Positions 37,683 through 49,991 of a stretch of 64,000 bases of DNA are shown here, piece by piece (position 1 is the stretch's first letter; each line of letters begins with the position of its first letter). Source of the stretch: Hippophae tibetana (lineage: Eukaryota > Streptophyta > Magnoliopsida > Rosales > Elaeagnaceae); contig JAZDXN010000029.1 in the NCBI GenBank assembly GCA_037013495.1, forward strand, positions 2,802,501 to 2,866,500, given 5' to 3'. Below the pieces are notes generated by a model. It was not told the origin of the DNA, searched no databases, and was given only the letters and a program-made list of their open reading frames with translations. Both the position numbers and the translations under genes were made by a program.

Positions 37683-39547
37683 AGTTGTACCTTGAAACGG
37701 TCATAACTTTTGACTCGTGCGTAAAAACGACTATTATAGTATATCAAACCGAAGGTCATATCGATATCCATAATCTTAGCTAACCTAGCTATATAAATTC
37801 ATTACTTGATCCTAAATTCCATCATTTACATCACTTATCGAGGGTTTAAATTTTTTATCACATATTTTACATTTTTGGTTTTATTCTATAGAGTTGTAAT
37901 GAAGATGGATGAGCCGACCAAGTGTATGTTTAAAAATAAACTAATGAATAAGAATATAATACAAATAATTTCATGATCCAACTAAAGAAATGAGAAGCGA
38001 AAAAGAAGAGGAGTACTACTTTTTATTGTTTTCAATAACTTATTTGAGAAATCGCAGTTGTACCTTGAAACGGTCATAACTTTTGACTCGTGCGTAAAAA
38101 CGACTATTATAGTATATCAAACCGAAGGTCATATCGATATCCATAATCTTAGCTAACCTAGCTATATAAATTCATTACTTGATCCTAAATTCCATCATTT
38201 ACATCACTTATCGAGGGTTTAAATTTTTTATCACATATTTTACATTTTTGGTTTTATTCTATAGAGTTGTAATGAAGATGGATGAGCCGACCAAGTGTAT
38301 GTTTAAAAATAAACTAATAACTAAGAATATAATACAAATAATTTCATGATCCAACTAAAGAAATGAGAAAAGAAAAAGAAGAGGAGTGCTACTTTTTATT
38401 GTTTTCAATAACTTATTTGAGAAATCGCAGTTGTACCTTGAAACGGTCATAACTTTTGACTCGTGCGTAAAAACGACTATTATAGTATATCAAACCGAAG
38501 GTCATATCGATATCCATAATCTTAGCTAACCTAGCTATATAAATTCATTACTTGATCCTAAATTCCATCATTTACATCACTTATCGAGGGTTTAAATTTT
38601 TTATCACATATTTTACATTTTTGGTTTTATTCTATAGAGTTGTAATGAAGATGGATGAGCCGACCAAGTGTATGTTTAAAAATAAACTAATGAATAAGAA
38701 TATAATACAAATAATTTCATGATCCAACTAAAGAAATGAGAAGCGAAAAAGAAGAGGAGTACTACTTTTTATTGTTTTCAATAACTTATTTGAGAAATCG
38801 CAGTTGTACCTTGAAACGGTCATAACTTTTGACTCGTGCGTAAAAACGACTATTATAGTATATCAAACCGAAGGTCATATCGATATCCATAATCTTAGCT
38901 AACCTAGCTATATAAATTCATTACTTGATCCTAAATTCCATCATTTACATCACTTATCGAGGGTTTAAATTTTTTATCACATATTTTACATTTTTGGTTT
39001 TATTCTATAGAGTTGTAATGAAGATGGATGAGCCGACCAAGTGTATGTTTAAAAATAAACTAATGAATAAGAATATAATACAAATAATTTCATGATCCAA
39101 CTAAAGAAATGAGAAGCGAAAAAGAAGAGGAGTACTACTTTTTATTGTTTTCAATAACTTATTTGAGAAATCGCAGTTGTACCTTGAAACGGTCATAACT
39201 TTTGACTCGTGCGTAAAAACGACTATTATAGTATATCAAACCGAAGGTCATATCGATATCCATAATCTTAGCTAACCTAGCTATATAAATTCATTACTTG
39301 ATCCTAAATTCCATCATTTACATCACTTATCGAGGGTTTAAATTTTTTATCACATATTTTACATTTTTGGTTTTATTCTATAGAGTTGTAATGAAGATGG
39401 ATGAGCCGACCAAGTGTATGTTTAAAAATAAACTAATGACTAAGAATATAATACAAATAATTTCATGATACAATTAAAGAAATGAGAAGAGAAAAAGAAG
39501 AGGAGTGCTACTTTTTATTGTTTTCCATAACTTATTTGAGAAATCGG
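37311..39547 (+). repeat. HOR-E, two trimers of CGTGCG monomers
   Basis: Six consecutive near-identical monomers (CGTGCGTAAAA, CTAACCTAGC, AAATTTTTTATC). The rare GAGTACTAC (usually GAGTGCTAC) ends the first and second monomer of each trimer but not the third, giving a period of 1,119 bp. The first monomer is 372 bp, having lost one G in GAGAACGAAAA (about 37621). The last monomer of the second trimer ends in a partial gamma tail. No alpha occurs between 36938 and 40293. Confidence 0.82.
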
Positions 39548-39920
39548 AGTTGTACCTTGAAACGGTCATAACTTTTGACTCGTGTGTAAAAACGACTATT
39601 ATAGTATATCAAACCGAAGGTCATATCGATATCCATAATCTTAGCTAACCTAGCTATATAAATTCATTACTTGATCCTAAATTCCATCATTTACATCACT
39701 TATCGAGGGTTTAAATTTTTTATCACATATTTTACATTTTTGGTTTTATTCTATAGAGTTGTAATGAAGATGGATGAGCCGACCAAGTGTATGTTTAAAA
39801 ATAAACTAATGAATAAGAATATAATACAAATAATTTCATGATCCAACTAAGAAAATGAGAAGCGAAAAAGAAGAGGAGTGCTACTTTTTATTGTTTTCAA
39901 TAACTTATTTGAGAAATCGC
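39175..39920 (+). repeat. Partial alpha-tract conversion across two monomers
   Basis: The monomer at 39175 has GACTAAG and GATACAATTAAAG as in gamma, keeps TTTTCCATAAC and GGAGTTG, but reverts to ATTG and CTTATTTGAG in between. The next monomer (39548) has the common CGTGTGTAAAA head and not the alpha head. The same arrangement occurs at 42159-42904 and 46262-47007. It reads as a gamma-alpha tract overwritten in part by common sequence. Confidence 0.8.
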
Positions 39921-40666
39921 AATTGTACCTTGAAACGGTCATAACTTTTGACTCGTGTGTAAAAACGACTATTATAGTATATCAAACCGAAGGTCATATC
40001 GATATCCATAATCTTAGCTAACCTAGCTATATAAATTCATTACTTGATCCTAAATTCCATCATTTACATCACTTATCGAGGGTTTAAATTTTTTATCACA
40101 TATTTTACATTTTTGGTTTTATTCTATAGAGTTGTAATGAAGATGGATGAGCCGACCAAGTGTATGTTTAAAAATAAACTAATGACTAAGAATATAATAC
40201 AAATAATTTCATGATACAATTAAAGAAATGAGAAGAGAAAAAGAAGAGGAGTGCTACTTTTTAATGTTTTCCATAACATATTTTAGAAATCGGAGTTGTA
40301 CCTTGAAACGGTCATAACTTTTGACTCGTTTGTAAAAACGACTATAATAGTATATGAAACCGAAGGTCTTATCGATATCCATAATCATAGCTGGCCTGGC
40401 TATATAAATTCATTACTTGATCCTAAATTCCATCATTTACATCACTTATCGAGGGTTTAAAGTTTTTATCACATATTTTACATTTTTGGTTTTATTCTAT
40501 AGAGTTGTAATGAAGATGGATGAGCCGACCAAGTGTATGTTTAAAAATAAACTAATGAATAAGAATATAATACAAATAATTTCATGATCCAACTAAAGAA
40601 ATGAGAAGCGAAAAAGAAGAGGAGTGCTACTTTTTATTGTTTTCAATAACTTATTTGAGAAATCGC

Positions 40667-41039
40667 AGTTGTACCTTGAAACGGTCATAACTTTTGACTC
40701 GTGCGTAAAAACGACTATTATAGTATATCAAACCGAAGGTCATATCGATATCCATAATCTTAGATAACCTGGCTATATAAATTCATCACTTGATCCTAAA
40801 TTCCATCATTTACATCACTTATCGAGGGTTTAAAGTTTTAATCACATATTTTACATTTTTGGTTTTATTCTATAGAGTTGTAATGAAGATGGATGAGCCG
40901 ACCAAGTGTATGTTTAAAAATAAACTAATAACTAAGAATATAATACAAATAATTTCATGATCCAACTAAAGAAATGAGAACAGAAAAAGAAGAGGAGTGC
41001 TACTTTTTATTGTTTTCAATAACTTATTTGAGAAATCGC
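40667..41039 (+). repeat. Chimeric monomer opening HOR-F
   Basis: The head (GAAACGG, CGTGCGTAAAA at 40701-40710) matches the monomer at 43651. From GATAACCTGGC at 40764 on it matches the beta at 44770 (CATCACTTG, AGTTTTAATC, TAATAACTAAG). The exchange lies between 40706 and 40763. It differs from its copy at GAGAACAG (GAGAAAAG at 45080). Confidence 0.84.
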
Positions 41040-44000
41040 AGTTGTACCTTGAAATGGTCATAACTTTTGACTCGTGTGTAAAAACGACTATTATAGTATA
41101 TCAAACCGAAGGTCATATCGATATCCATAATCTTAGCTAACCTAGCTATATAAATTCATTACTTGATCCTAAATTCCATCATTTACATCACTTATCGAGA
41201 GTTTAAAGTTTTTATCACATATTTTACATTTTTGGTTTTATTCTATAGAGTTGTAATGAAGATGGATGAGCCGACCAAGTGTATGTTTAAAAATAAACTA
41301 ATGAATAAGAATATAATACAAATAATTTCATGATCCAACTAAAGAAATGAGAAGCGAAAAAGAAGAGGAGTGCTACTTTTTATTGTTTTCAATAACTTAT
41401 TTGAGAAATCCCAGTTGTACCTTGAAACGGTCATAACTTTTGACTCGTGTGTAAAAACGACTATTATAGTATATCAAACCGAAGGTCATATCGATATCCA
41501 TAATCTTAGCTAACCTAGCTATATAAATTCATTACTTGATCCTAAATTCCATCATTTACATCACTTATCGAGGGTTTAAATTTTTTATCACATATTTTAC
41601 ATTTTTGGTTTTATTCTATAGAGTTGTAATGAAGATGGATGAGCCGACCAAGTGTATGTTTAAAAATAAACTAATGAATAAGAATATAATACAAATAATT
41701 TCATGATCCAACTAAAGAAATGAGAAGCGAAAAAGAAGAGGAGTACTACTTTTTATTGTTTTCAATAACTTATTTGAGAAATCGCAGTTGTACCTTGAAA
41801 CGGTCATAACTTTTGACTCGTGCGTAAAAACGACTATTATAGTATATCAAACCGAAGGTCATATCGATATCCATAATCTTAGCTAACCTAGCTATATAAA
41901 TTCATTACTTGATCCTAAATTCCATCATTTACATCACTTATCGAGGGTTTAAATTTTTTATCACATATTTTACATTTTTGGTTTTATTCTATAGAGTTGT
42001 AATGAAGATGGATGAGCCGACCAAGTGTATGTTTAAAAATAAACTAATGAATAAGAATATAATACAAATAATTTCATGATCCAACTAAAGAAATGAGAAG
42101 CGAAAAAGAAGAGGAGTCCTACTTTTTATTGTTTTCAATAACTTATTTGAGAAATCGCAGTTGTACCTTGAAACGGTCATAACTTTTGACTCGTGCGTAA
42201 AAACGACTATTATAGTATATCAAACCGAAGGTCATATCGATATCCATAATCTTAGCTAACCTAGCTATATAAATTCATTACTTGATCCTAAATTCCATCA
42301 TTTACATCACTTATCGAGGGTTTAAATTTTTTATCACATATTTTACATTTTTGGTTTTATTCTATAGAGTTGTAATGAAGATGGATGAGCCGACCAAGTG
42401 TATGTTTAAAAATAAACTAATGACTAAGAATATAATACAAATAATTTCATGATACAATTAAAGAAATGAGAAGAGAAAAAGAAGAGGAGTGCTACTTTTT
42501 ATTGTTTTCCATAACTTATTTGAGAAATCGGAGTTGTACCTTGAAACGGTCATAACTTTTGACTCGTGTGTAAAAACGACTATTATAGTATATCAAACCG
42601 AAGGTCATATCGATATCCATAATCTTAGCTAACCTAGCTATATAAATTCATTACTTGATCCTAAATTCCATCATTTACATCACTTATCGAGGGTTTAAAT
42701 TTTTTATCACATATTTTACATTTTTGGTTTTATTCTATAGAGTTGTAATGAAGATGGATGAGCCGACCAAGTGTATGTTTAAAAATAAACTAATGAATAA
42801 GAATATAATACAAATAATTTCATGATCCAACTAAGAAAATGAGAAGCGAAAAAGAAGAGGAGTGCTACTTTTTATTGTTTTCAATAACTTATTTGAGAAA
42901 TCGCAATTGTACCTTGAAACGGTCATAACTTTTGACTCGTGTGTAAAAACGACTATTATAGTATATCAAACCGAAGGTCATATCGATATCCATAATCTTA
43001 GCTAACCTAGCTATATAAATTCATTACTTGATCCTAAATTCCATCATTTACATCACTTATCGAGGGTTTAAATTTTTTATCATATATTTTACATTTTTGG
43101 TTTTATTCTATAGAGTTGTAATGAAGATGGATGAGCCGACCAAGTGTATGTTTAAAAATAAACTAATGACTAAGAATATAATACAAATAATTTCATGATA
43201 CAATTAAAGAAATGAGAAGAGAAAAAGAAGAGGAGTGCTACTTTTTAATGTTTTCCATAACATATTTTAGAAATCGGAGTTGTACCTTGAAACGGTCATA
43301 ACTTTTGACTCGTTTGTAAAAACGACTATAATAGTATATGAAACCGAAGGTCTTATCGATATCCATAATCATAGCTGGCCTGGCTATATAAATTCATTAC
43401 TTGATCCTAAATTCCATCATTTACATCACTTATCGAGGGTTTAAAGTTTTTATCACATATTTTACATTTTTGGTTTTATTCTATAGAGTTGTAATGAAGA
43501 TGGATGAGCCGACCAAGTGTATGTTTAAAAATAAACTAATGAATAAGAATATAATACAAATAATTTCATGATCCAACTAAAGAAATGAGAAGCGAAAAAG
43601 AAGAGGAGTGCTACTTTTTATTGTTTTCAATAACTTATTTGAGAAATCGCAGTTGTACCTTGAAACGGTCATAACTTTTGACTCGTGCGTAAAAACGACT
43701 ATTATAGTATATCAAACCGAAGGTCATATCGATATCCATAATCTTAGCTAACCTAGCTATATAAATTCATTACTTGATCCTAAATTCCATCATTTACATC
43801 ACTTATCGAGGGTTTCAAGTTTTAATTACATATTTTACATTTTTGGTTTTATTCTATAGAGTTGTAATGAAGATGGATGAGACGACCAAGTGTATGTTTA
43901 AAAATAAACTAATGAATAAGAATATAATACAAATAATTTCATGATCCAACTAAAGAAATGAGAAGAGAAAAAGAAGAGGAGTGCTACTTTTTATTGTTTT

Positions 44001-44837
44001 CAATAACTTATTTGAGAAATCGCAGTTGTACCTTGAAGCGGTCATAACTTTTGACTCGTGTTTAAAAACGACTATTATAGTATATCAAACCGAAGGTCAT
44101 ATCGATATCCATAATCTTAGATAACCTGGCTATATAAATTCATCACTTGATCCTAAATTCCATCATTTACATCACTTATCGAGGGTTTAAAGTTTTAATC
44201 ACATATTTTACATTTTTGGTTTTATTCTATAGAGTTGTAATGAAGATGGATGAGCCGACCAAGTGTATGTTTAAAAATAAACTAATGACTAAGAATATAA
44301 TACAAATAATTTCATGATACAATTAAAGAAATGAGAAGAGAAAAAGAAGAGGAGTGCTACTTTTTAATGTTTTCCATAACATATTTTAGAAATCGGAGTT
44401 GTACCTTGAAACGATCATAACTTTTGACTCGTTTGTAAAAACGACTATAATAGTATATGAAACTGAAGGTCTTATCGATATCCATAATCTTAGCTGACCT
44501 GGCTATATAAATTCATTACTTGATCCTAAATTCCATCATTTACATCACTTATCGAGGGTTTAAAGTTTTTATCACATATTTTACATTTTTGGTTTTATTC
44601 TATAGAGTTGTAATGAAGATGGTTGAGCCGACCAAGTGTATGTTTAAAAATAAACTAATGAATAAGAATATAATACAAATAATTTCATGATCCAACTAAA
44701 GAAATGAGAAGAGAAAAAGAAGAGGAGTGCTACTTTTTATTGTTTTCAATAACTTATATGAGAAATCGCAGTTGTACCTTGAAGCAGTCATAACTTTTGA
44801 CTCGTGTTTAAAAACGACTATTATAGTATATCAAACC
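40735..44837 (+). repeat. HOR-F copy 1, 11-mer of 4,103 bp
   Basis: TATCGAGAGTTT at about 41193 and 45296, GATAACCTGG at 40764 and 44867 and the alpha mark CATAGCTGGCC at 43371 and 47474 all give 4,103 bp, exactly eleven monomers. Order: GAAATGG monomer, CCCAGTTG monomer, CGTGCG monomers (one ending GAGTCCTAC), a partial gamma, a CAATTG gamma, alpha, a GGTTTCAAG/GAGACGACC monomer, beta with gamma tail, alpha with GAAACGATC, and beta with GAAGCAG. Confidence 0.92.
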
Positions 44838-47800
44838 GAAGGTCATATCGATATCCATAATCTTAGATAACCTGGCTATATAAATTCATCACTTGATCCT
44901 AAATTCCATCATTTACATCACTTATCGAGGGTTTAAAGTTTTAATCACATATTTTACATTTTTGGTTTTATTCTATAGAGTTGTAATGAAGATGGATGAG
45001 CCGACCAAGTGTATGTTTAAAAATAAACTAATAACTAAGAATATAATACAAATAATTTCATGATCCAACTAAAGAAATGAGAAAAGAAAAAGAAGAGGAG
45101 TGCTACTTTTTATTGTTTTCAATAACTTATTTGAGAAATCGCAGTTGTACCTTGAAATGGTCATAACTTTTGACTCGTGTGTAAAAACGACTATTATAGT
45201 ATATCAAACCGAAGGTTATATCGATATCCATAATCTTAGCTAACCTAGCTATATAAATTCATTACTTGATCCTAAATTCCATCATTTACATCACTTATCG
45301 AGAGTTTAAAGTTTTTATCACATATTTTACATTTTTGGTTTTATTCTATAGAGTTGTAATGAAGATGGATGAGCCGACCAAGTGTATGTTTAAAAATAAA
45401 CTAATGAATAAGAATATAATACAAATAATTTCATGATCCAACTAAAGAAATGAGAAGCGAAAAAGAAGAGGAGTGCTACTTTTTATTGTTTTCAATAACT
45501 TATTTGAGAAATCCCAGTTGTACCTTGAAACGGTCATAACTTTTGACTCGTGTGTAAAAACGACTATTATAGTATATCAAACCGAAGGTCATATCGATAT
45601 CCATAATCTTAGCTAACCTAGCTATATAAATTCATTACTTGATCCTAAATTCCATCATTTACATCACTTATCGAGGGTTTAAATTTTTTATCACATATTT
45701 TACATTTTTGGTTTTATTCTATAGAGTTGTAATGAAGATGGATGAGCCGACCAAGTGTATGTTTAAAAATAAACTAATGAATAAGAATATAATACAAATA
45801 ATTTCATGATCCAACTAAAGAAATGAGAAGCGAAAAAGAAGAGGAGTACTACTTTTTATTGTTTTCAATAACTTATTTGAGAAATCGCAGTTGTACCTTG
45901 AAACGGTCATAACTTTTGACTCGTGCGTAAAAACGACTATTATAGTATATCAAACCGAAGGTCATATCGATATCCATAATCTTAGCTAACCTAGCTATAT
46001 AAATTCATTACTTGATCCTAAATTCCATCATTTACATCACTTATCGAGGGTTTAAATTTTTTATCACATATTTTACATTTTTGGTTTTATTCTATAGAGT
46101 TGTAATGAAGATGGATGAGCCGACCAAGTGTATGTTTAAAAATAAACTAATGAATAAGAATATAATACAAATAATTTCATGATCCAACTAAAGAAATGAG
46201 AAGCGAAAAAGAAGAGGAGTCCTACTTTTTATTGTTTTCAATAACTTATTTGAGAAATCGCAGTTGTACCTTGAAACGGTCATAACTTTTGACTCGTGCG
46301 TAAAAACGACTATTATAGTATATCAAACCGAAGGTCATATCGATATCCATAATCTTAGCTAACCTAGCTATATAAATTCATTACTTGATCCTAAATTCCA
46401 TCATTTACATCACTTATCGAGGGTTTAAATTTTTTATCACATATTTTACATTTTTGGTTTTATTCTATAGAGTTGTAATGAAGATGGATGAGCCGACCAA
46501 GTGTATGTTTAAAAATAAACTAATGACTAAGAATATAATACAAATAATTTCATGATACAATTAAAGAAATGAGAAGAGAAAAAGAAGAGGAGTGCTACTT
46601 TTTATTGTTTTCCATAACTTATTTGAGAAATCGGAGTTGTACCTTGAAACGGTCATAACTTTTGACTCGTGTGTAAAAACGACTATTATAGTATATCAAA
46701 CCGAAGGTCATATCGATATCCATAATCTTAGCTAACCTAGCTATATAAATTCATTACTTGATCCTAAATTCCATCATTTACATCACTTATCGAGGGTTTA
46801 AATTTTTTATCACATATTTTACATTTTTGGTTTTATTCTATAGAGTTGTAATGAAGATGGATGAGCCGACCAAGTGTATGTTTAAAAATAAACTAATGAA
46901 TAAGAATATAATACAAATAATTTCATGATCCAACTAAGAAAATGAGAAGCGAAAAAGAAGAGGAGTGCTACTTTTTATTGTTTTCAATAACTTATTTGAG
47001 AAATCGCAATTGTACCTTGAAACGGTCATAACTTTTGACTCGTGTGTAAAAACGACTATTATAGTATATCAAACCGAAGGTCATATCGATATCCATAATC
47101 TTAGCTAACCTAGCTATATAAATTCATTACTTGATCCTAAATTCCATCATTTACATCACTTATCGAGGGTTTAAATTTTTTATCACATATTTTACATTTT
47201 TGGTTTTATTCTATAGAGTTGTAATGAAGATGGATGAGCCGACCAAGTGTATGTTTAAAAATAAACTAATGACTAAGAATATAATACAAATAATTTCATG
47301 ATACAATTAAAGAAATGAGAAGAGAAAAAGAAGAGGAGTGCTACTTTTTAATGTTTTCCATAACATATTTTAGAAATCGGAGTTGTACCTTGAAACGGTC
47401 ATAACTTTTGACTCGTTTGTAAAAACGACTATAATAGTATATGAAACCGAAGGTCTTATCGATATCCATAATCATAGCTGGCCTGGCTATATAAATTCAT
47501 TACTTGATCCTAAATTCCATCATTTACATCACTTATCGAGGGTTTAAAGTTTTTATCACATATTTTACATTTTTGGTTTTATTCTATAGAGTTGTAATGA
47601 AGATGGATGAGCCGACCAAGTGTATGTTTAAAAATAAACTAATGAATAAGAATATAATACAAATAATTTCATGATCCAACTAAAGAAATGAGAAGCGAAA
47701 AAGAAGAGGAGTGCTACTTTTTATTGTTTTCAATAACTTATTTGAGAAATCGCAGTTGTACCTTGAAACGGTCATAACTTTTGACTCGTGCGTAAAAACG

Positions 47801-48940
47801 ACTATTATAGTATATCAAACCGAAGGTCATATCGATATCCATAATCTTAGCTAACCTAGCTATATAAATTCATTACTTGATCCTAAATTCCATCATTTAC
47901 ATCACTTATCGAGGGTTTCAAGTTTTAATTACATATTTTACATTTTTGGTTTTATTCTATAGAGTTGTAATGAAGATGGATGAGACGACCAAGTGTATGT
48001 TTAAAAATAAACTAATGAATAAGAATATAATACAAATAATTTCATGATCCAACTAAAGAAATGAGAAGAGAAAAAGAAGAGGAGTGCTACTTTTTATTGT
48101 TTTCAATAACTTATTTGAGAAATCGCAGTTGTACCTTGAAGCGGTCATAACTTTTGACTCGTGTTTAAAAACGACTATTATAGTATATCAAACCGAAGGT
48201 CATATCGATATCCATAATCTTAGATAACCTGGCTATATAAATTCATCACTTGATCCTAAATTCCATCATTTACATCACTTATCGAGGGTTTAAAGTTTTA
48301 ATCACATATTTTACATTTTTGGTTTTATTCTATAGAGTTGTAATGAAGATGGATGAGCCGACCAAGTGTATGTTTAAAAATAAACTAATGACTAAGAATA
48401 TAATACAAATAATTTCATGATACAATTAAAGAAATGAGAAGAGAAAAAGAAGAGGAGTGCTACTTTTTAATGTTTTCCATAACATATTTTAGAAATCGGA
48501 GTTGTACCTTGAAACGATCATAACTTTTGACTCGTTTGTAAAAACGACTATAATAGTATATGAAACTGAAGGTCTTATCGATATCCATAATCTTAGCTGA
48601 CCTGGCTATATAAATTCATTACTTGATCCTAAATTCCATCATTTACATCACTTATCGAGGGTTTAAAGTTTTTATCACATATTTTACATTTTTGGTTTTA
48701 TTCTATAGAGTTGTAATGAAGATGGTTGAGCCGACCAAGTGTATGTTTAAAAATAAACTAATGAATAAGAATATAATACAAATAATTTCATGATCCAACT
48801 AAAGAAATGAGAAGAGAAAAAGAAGAGGAGTGCTACTTTTTATTGTTTTCAATAACTTATATGAGAAATCGCAGTTGTACCTTGAAGCAGTCATAACTTT
48901 TGACTCGTGTTTAAAAACGACTATTATAGTATATCAAACC
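44838..48940 (+). repeat. HOR-F copy 2, 11-mer of 4,103 bp
   Basis: GGTTTCAAG (43811 and 47914) and ACGATCATAAC (44411 and 48514) confirm the period. Private differences that I could find are few: GGTTATATCG at about 45216, and ATCACATATT where copy 1 has ATCATATATT at 43081. Confidence 0.92.
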
Positions 48941-49920
48941 GAAGGTCATATCGATATCCATAATCTTAGATAACCTGGCTATATAAATTCATCACTTGAT
49001 CCTAAATTCCATCATTTACATCACTTATCGAGGGTTTAAAGTTTTAATCACATATTTTACATTTTTGGTTTTATTCTATAGAGTTGTAATGAAGATGGAT
49101 GAGCCGACCAAGTGTATGTTTAAAAATAAACTAATAACTAAGAATATAATACAAATAATTTCATGATCCAACTAAAGAAATGAGAAAAGAAAAAGAAGAG
49201 GAGTGCTACTTTTTATTGTTTTCAATAACTTATTTGAGAAATCGCAGTTGTACCTTGAAATGGTCATAACTTTTGACTCGTGTGTAAAAACGACTATTAT
49301 AGTATATCAAACCGAAGGTCATATCGATATCCATAATCTTAGCTAACCTAGCTATATAAATTCATTACTTGATCCTAAATTCCATCATTTACATCACTTA
49401 TCGAGAGTTTAAAGTTTTTATCACATATTTTACATTTTTGGTTTTATTCTATAGAGTTGTAATGAAGATGGATGAGCCGACCAAGTGTATGTTTAAAAAT
49501 AAACTAATGAATAAGAATATAATACAAATAATTTCATGATCCAACTAAAGAAATGAGAAGCGAAAAAGAAGAGGAGTGCTACTTTTTATTGTTTTCAATA
49601 ACTTATTTGAGAAATCCCAGTTGTACCTTGAAACGGTCATAACTTTTGACTCGTGTGTAAAAACGACTATTATAGTATATCAAACCGAAGGTCATATCGA
49701 TATCCATAATCTTAGCTAACCTAGCTATATAAATTCATTACTTGATCCTAAATTCCATCATTTACATCACTTATCGAGGGTTTAAATTTTTTATCACATA
49801 TTTTACATTTTTGGTTTTATTCTATAGAGTTGTAATGAAGATGGATGAGCCGACCAAGTGTATGTTTAAAAATAAACTAATGAATAAGAATATAATACAA
49901 ATAATTTCATGATCCAACTA
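48941..49920 (+). repeat. HOR-F copy 3, truncated
   Basis: GAAATGG (49257), TATCGAGAGTTT (49399) and CCCAGTTG (49616) continue the 4,103-bp period into a third copy. It stops inside the monomer at 49619, whose tail is ACTAAGAAAATGAG and not the ACTAAAGAAATG...GAGTACTAC of 45516. The following CAATTG monomers belong to another lineage. Confidence 0.87.
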
Positions 49921-49991
49921 AGAAAATGAGAAGCGAAAAAGAAGAGGAGTGCTACTTTTTATTGTTTTCAATAACTTATTTGAGAAATCGC

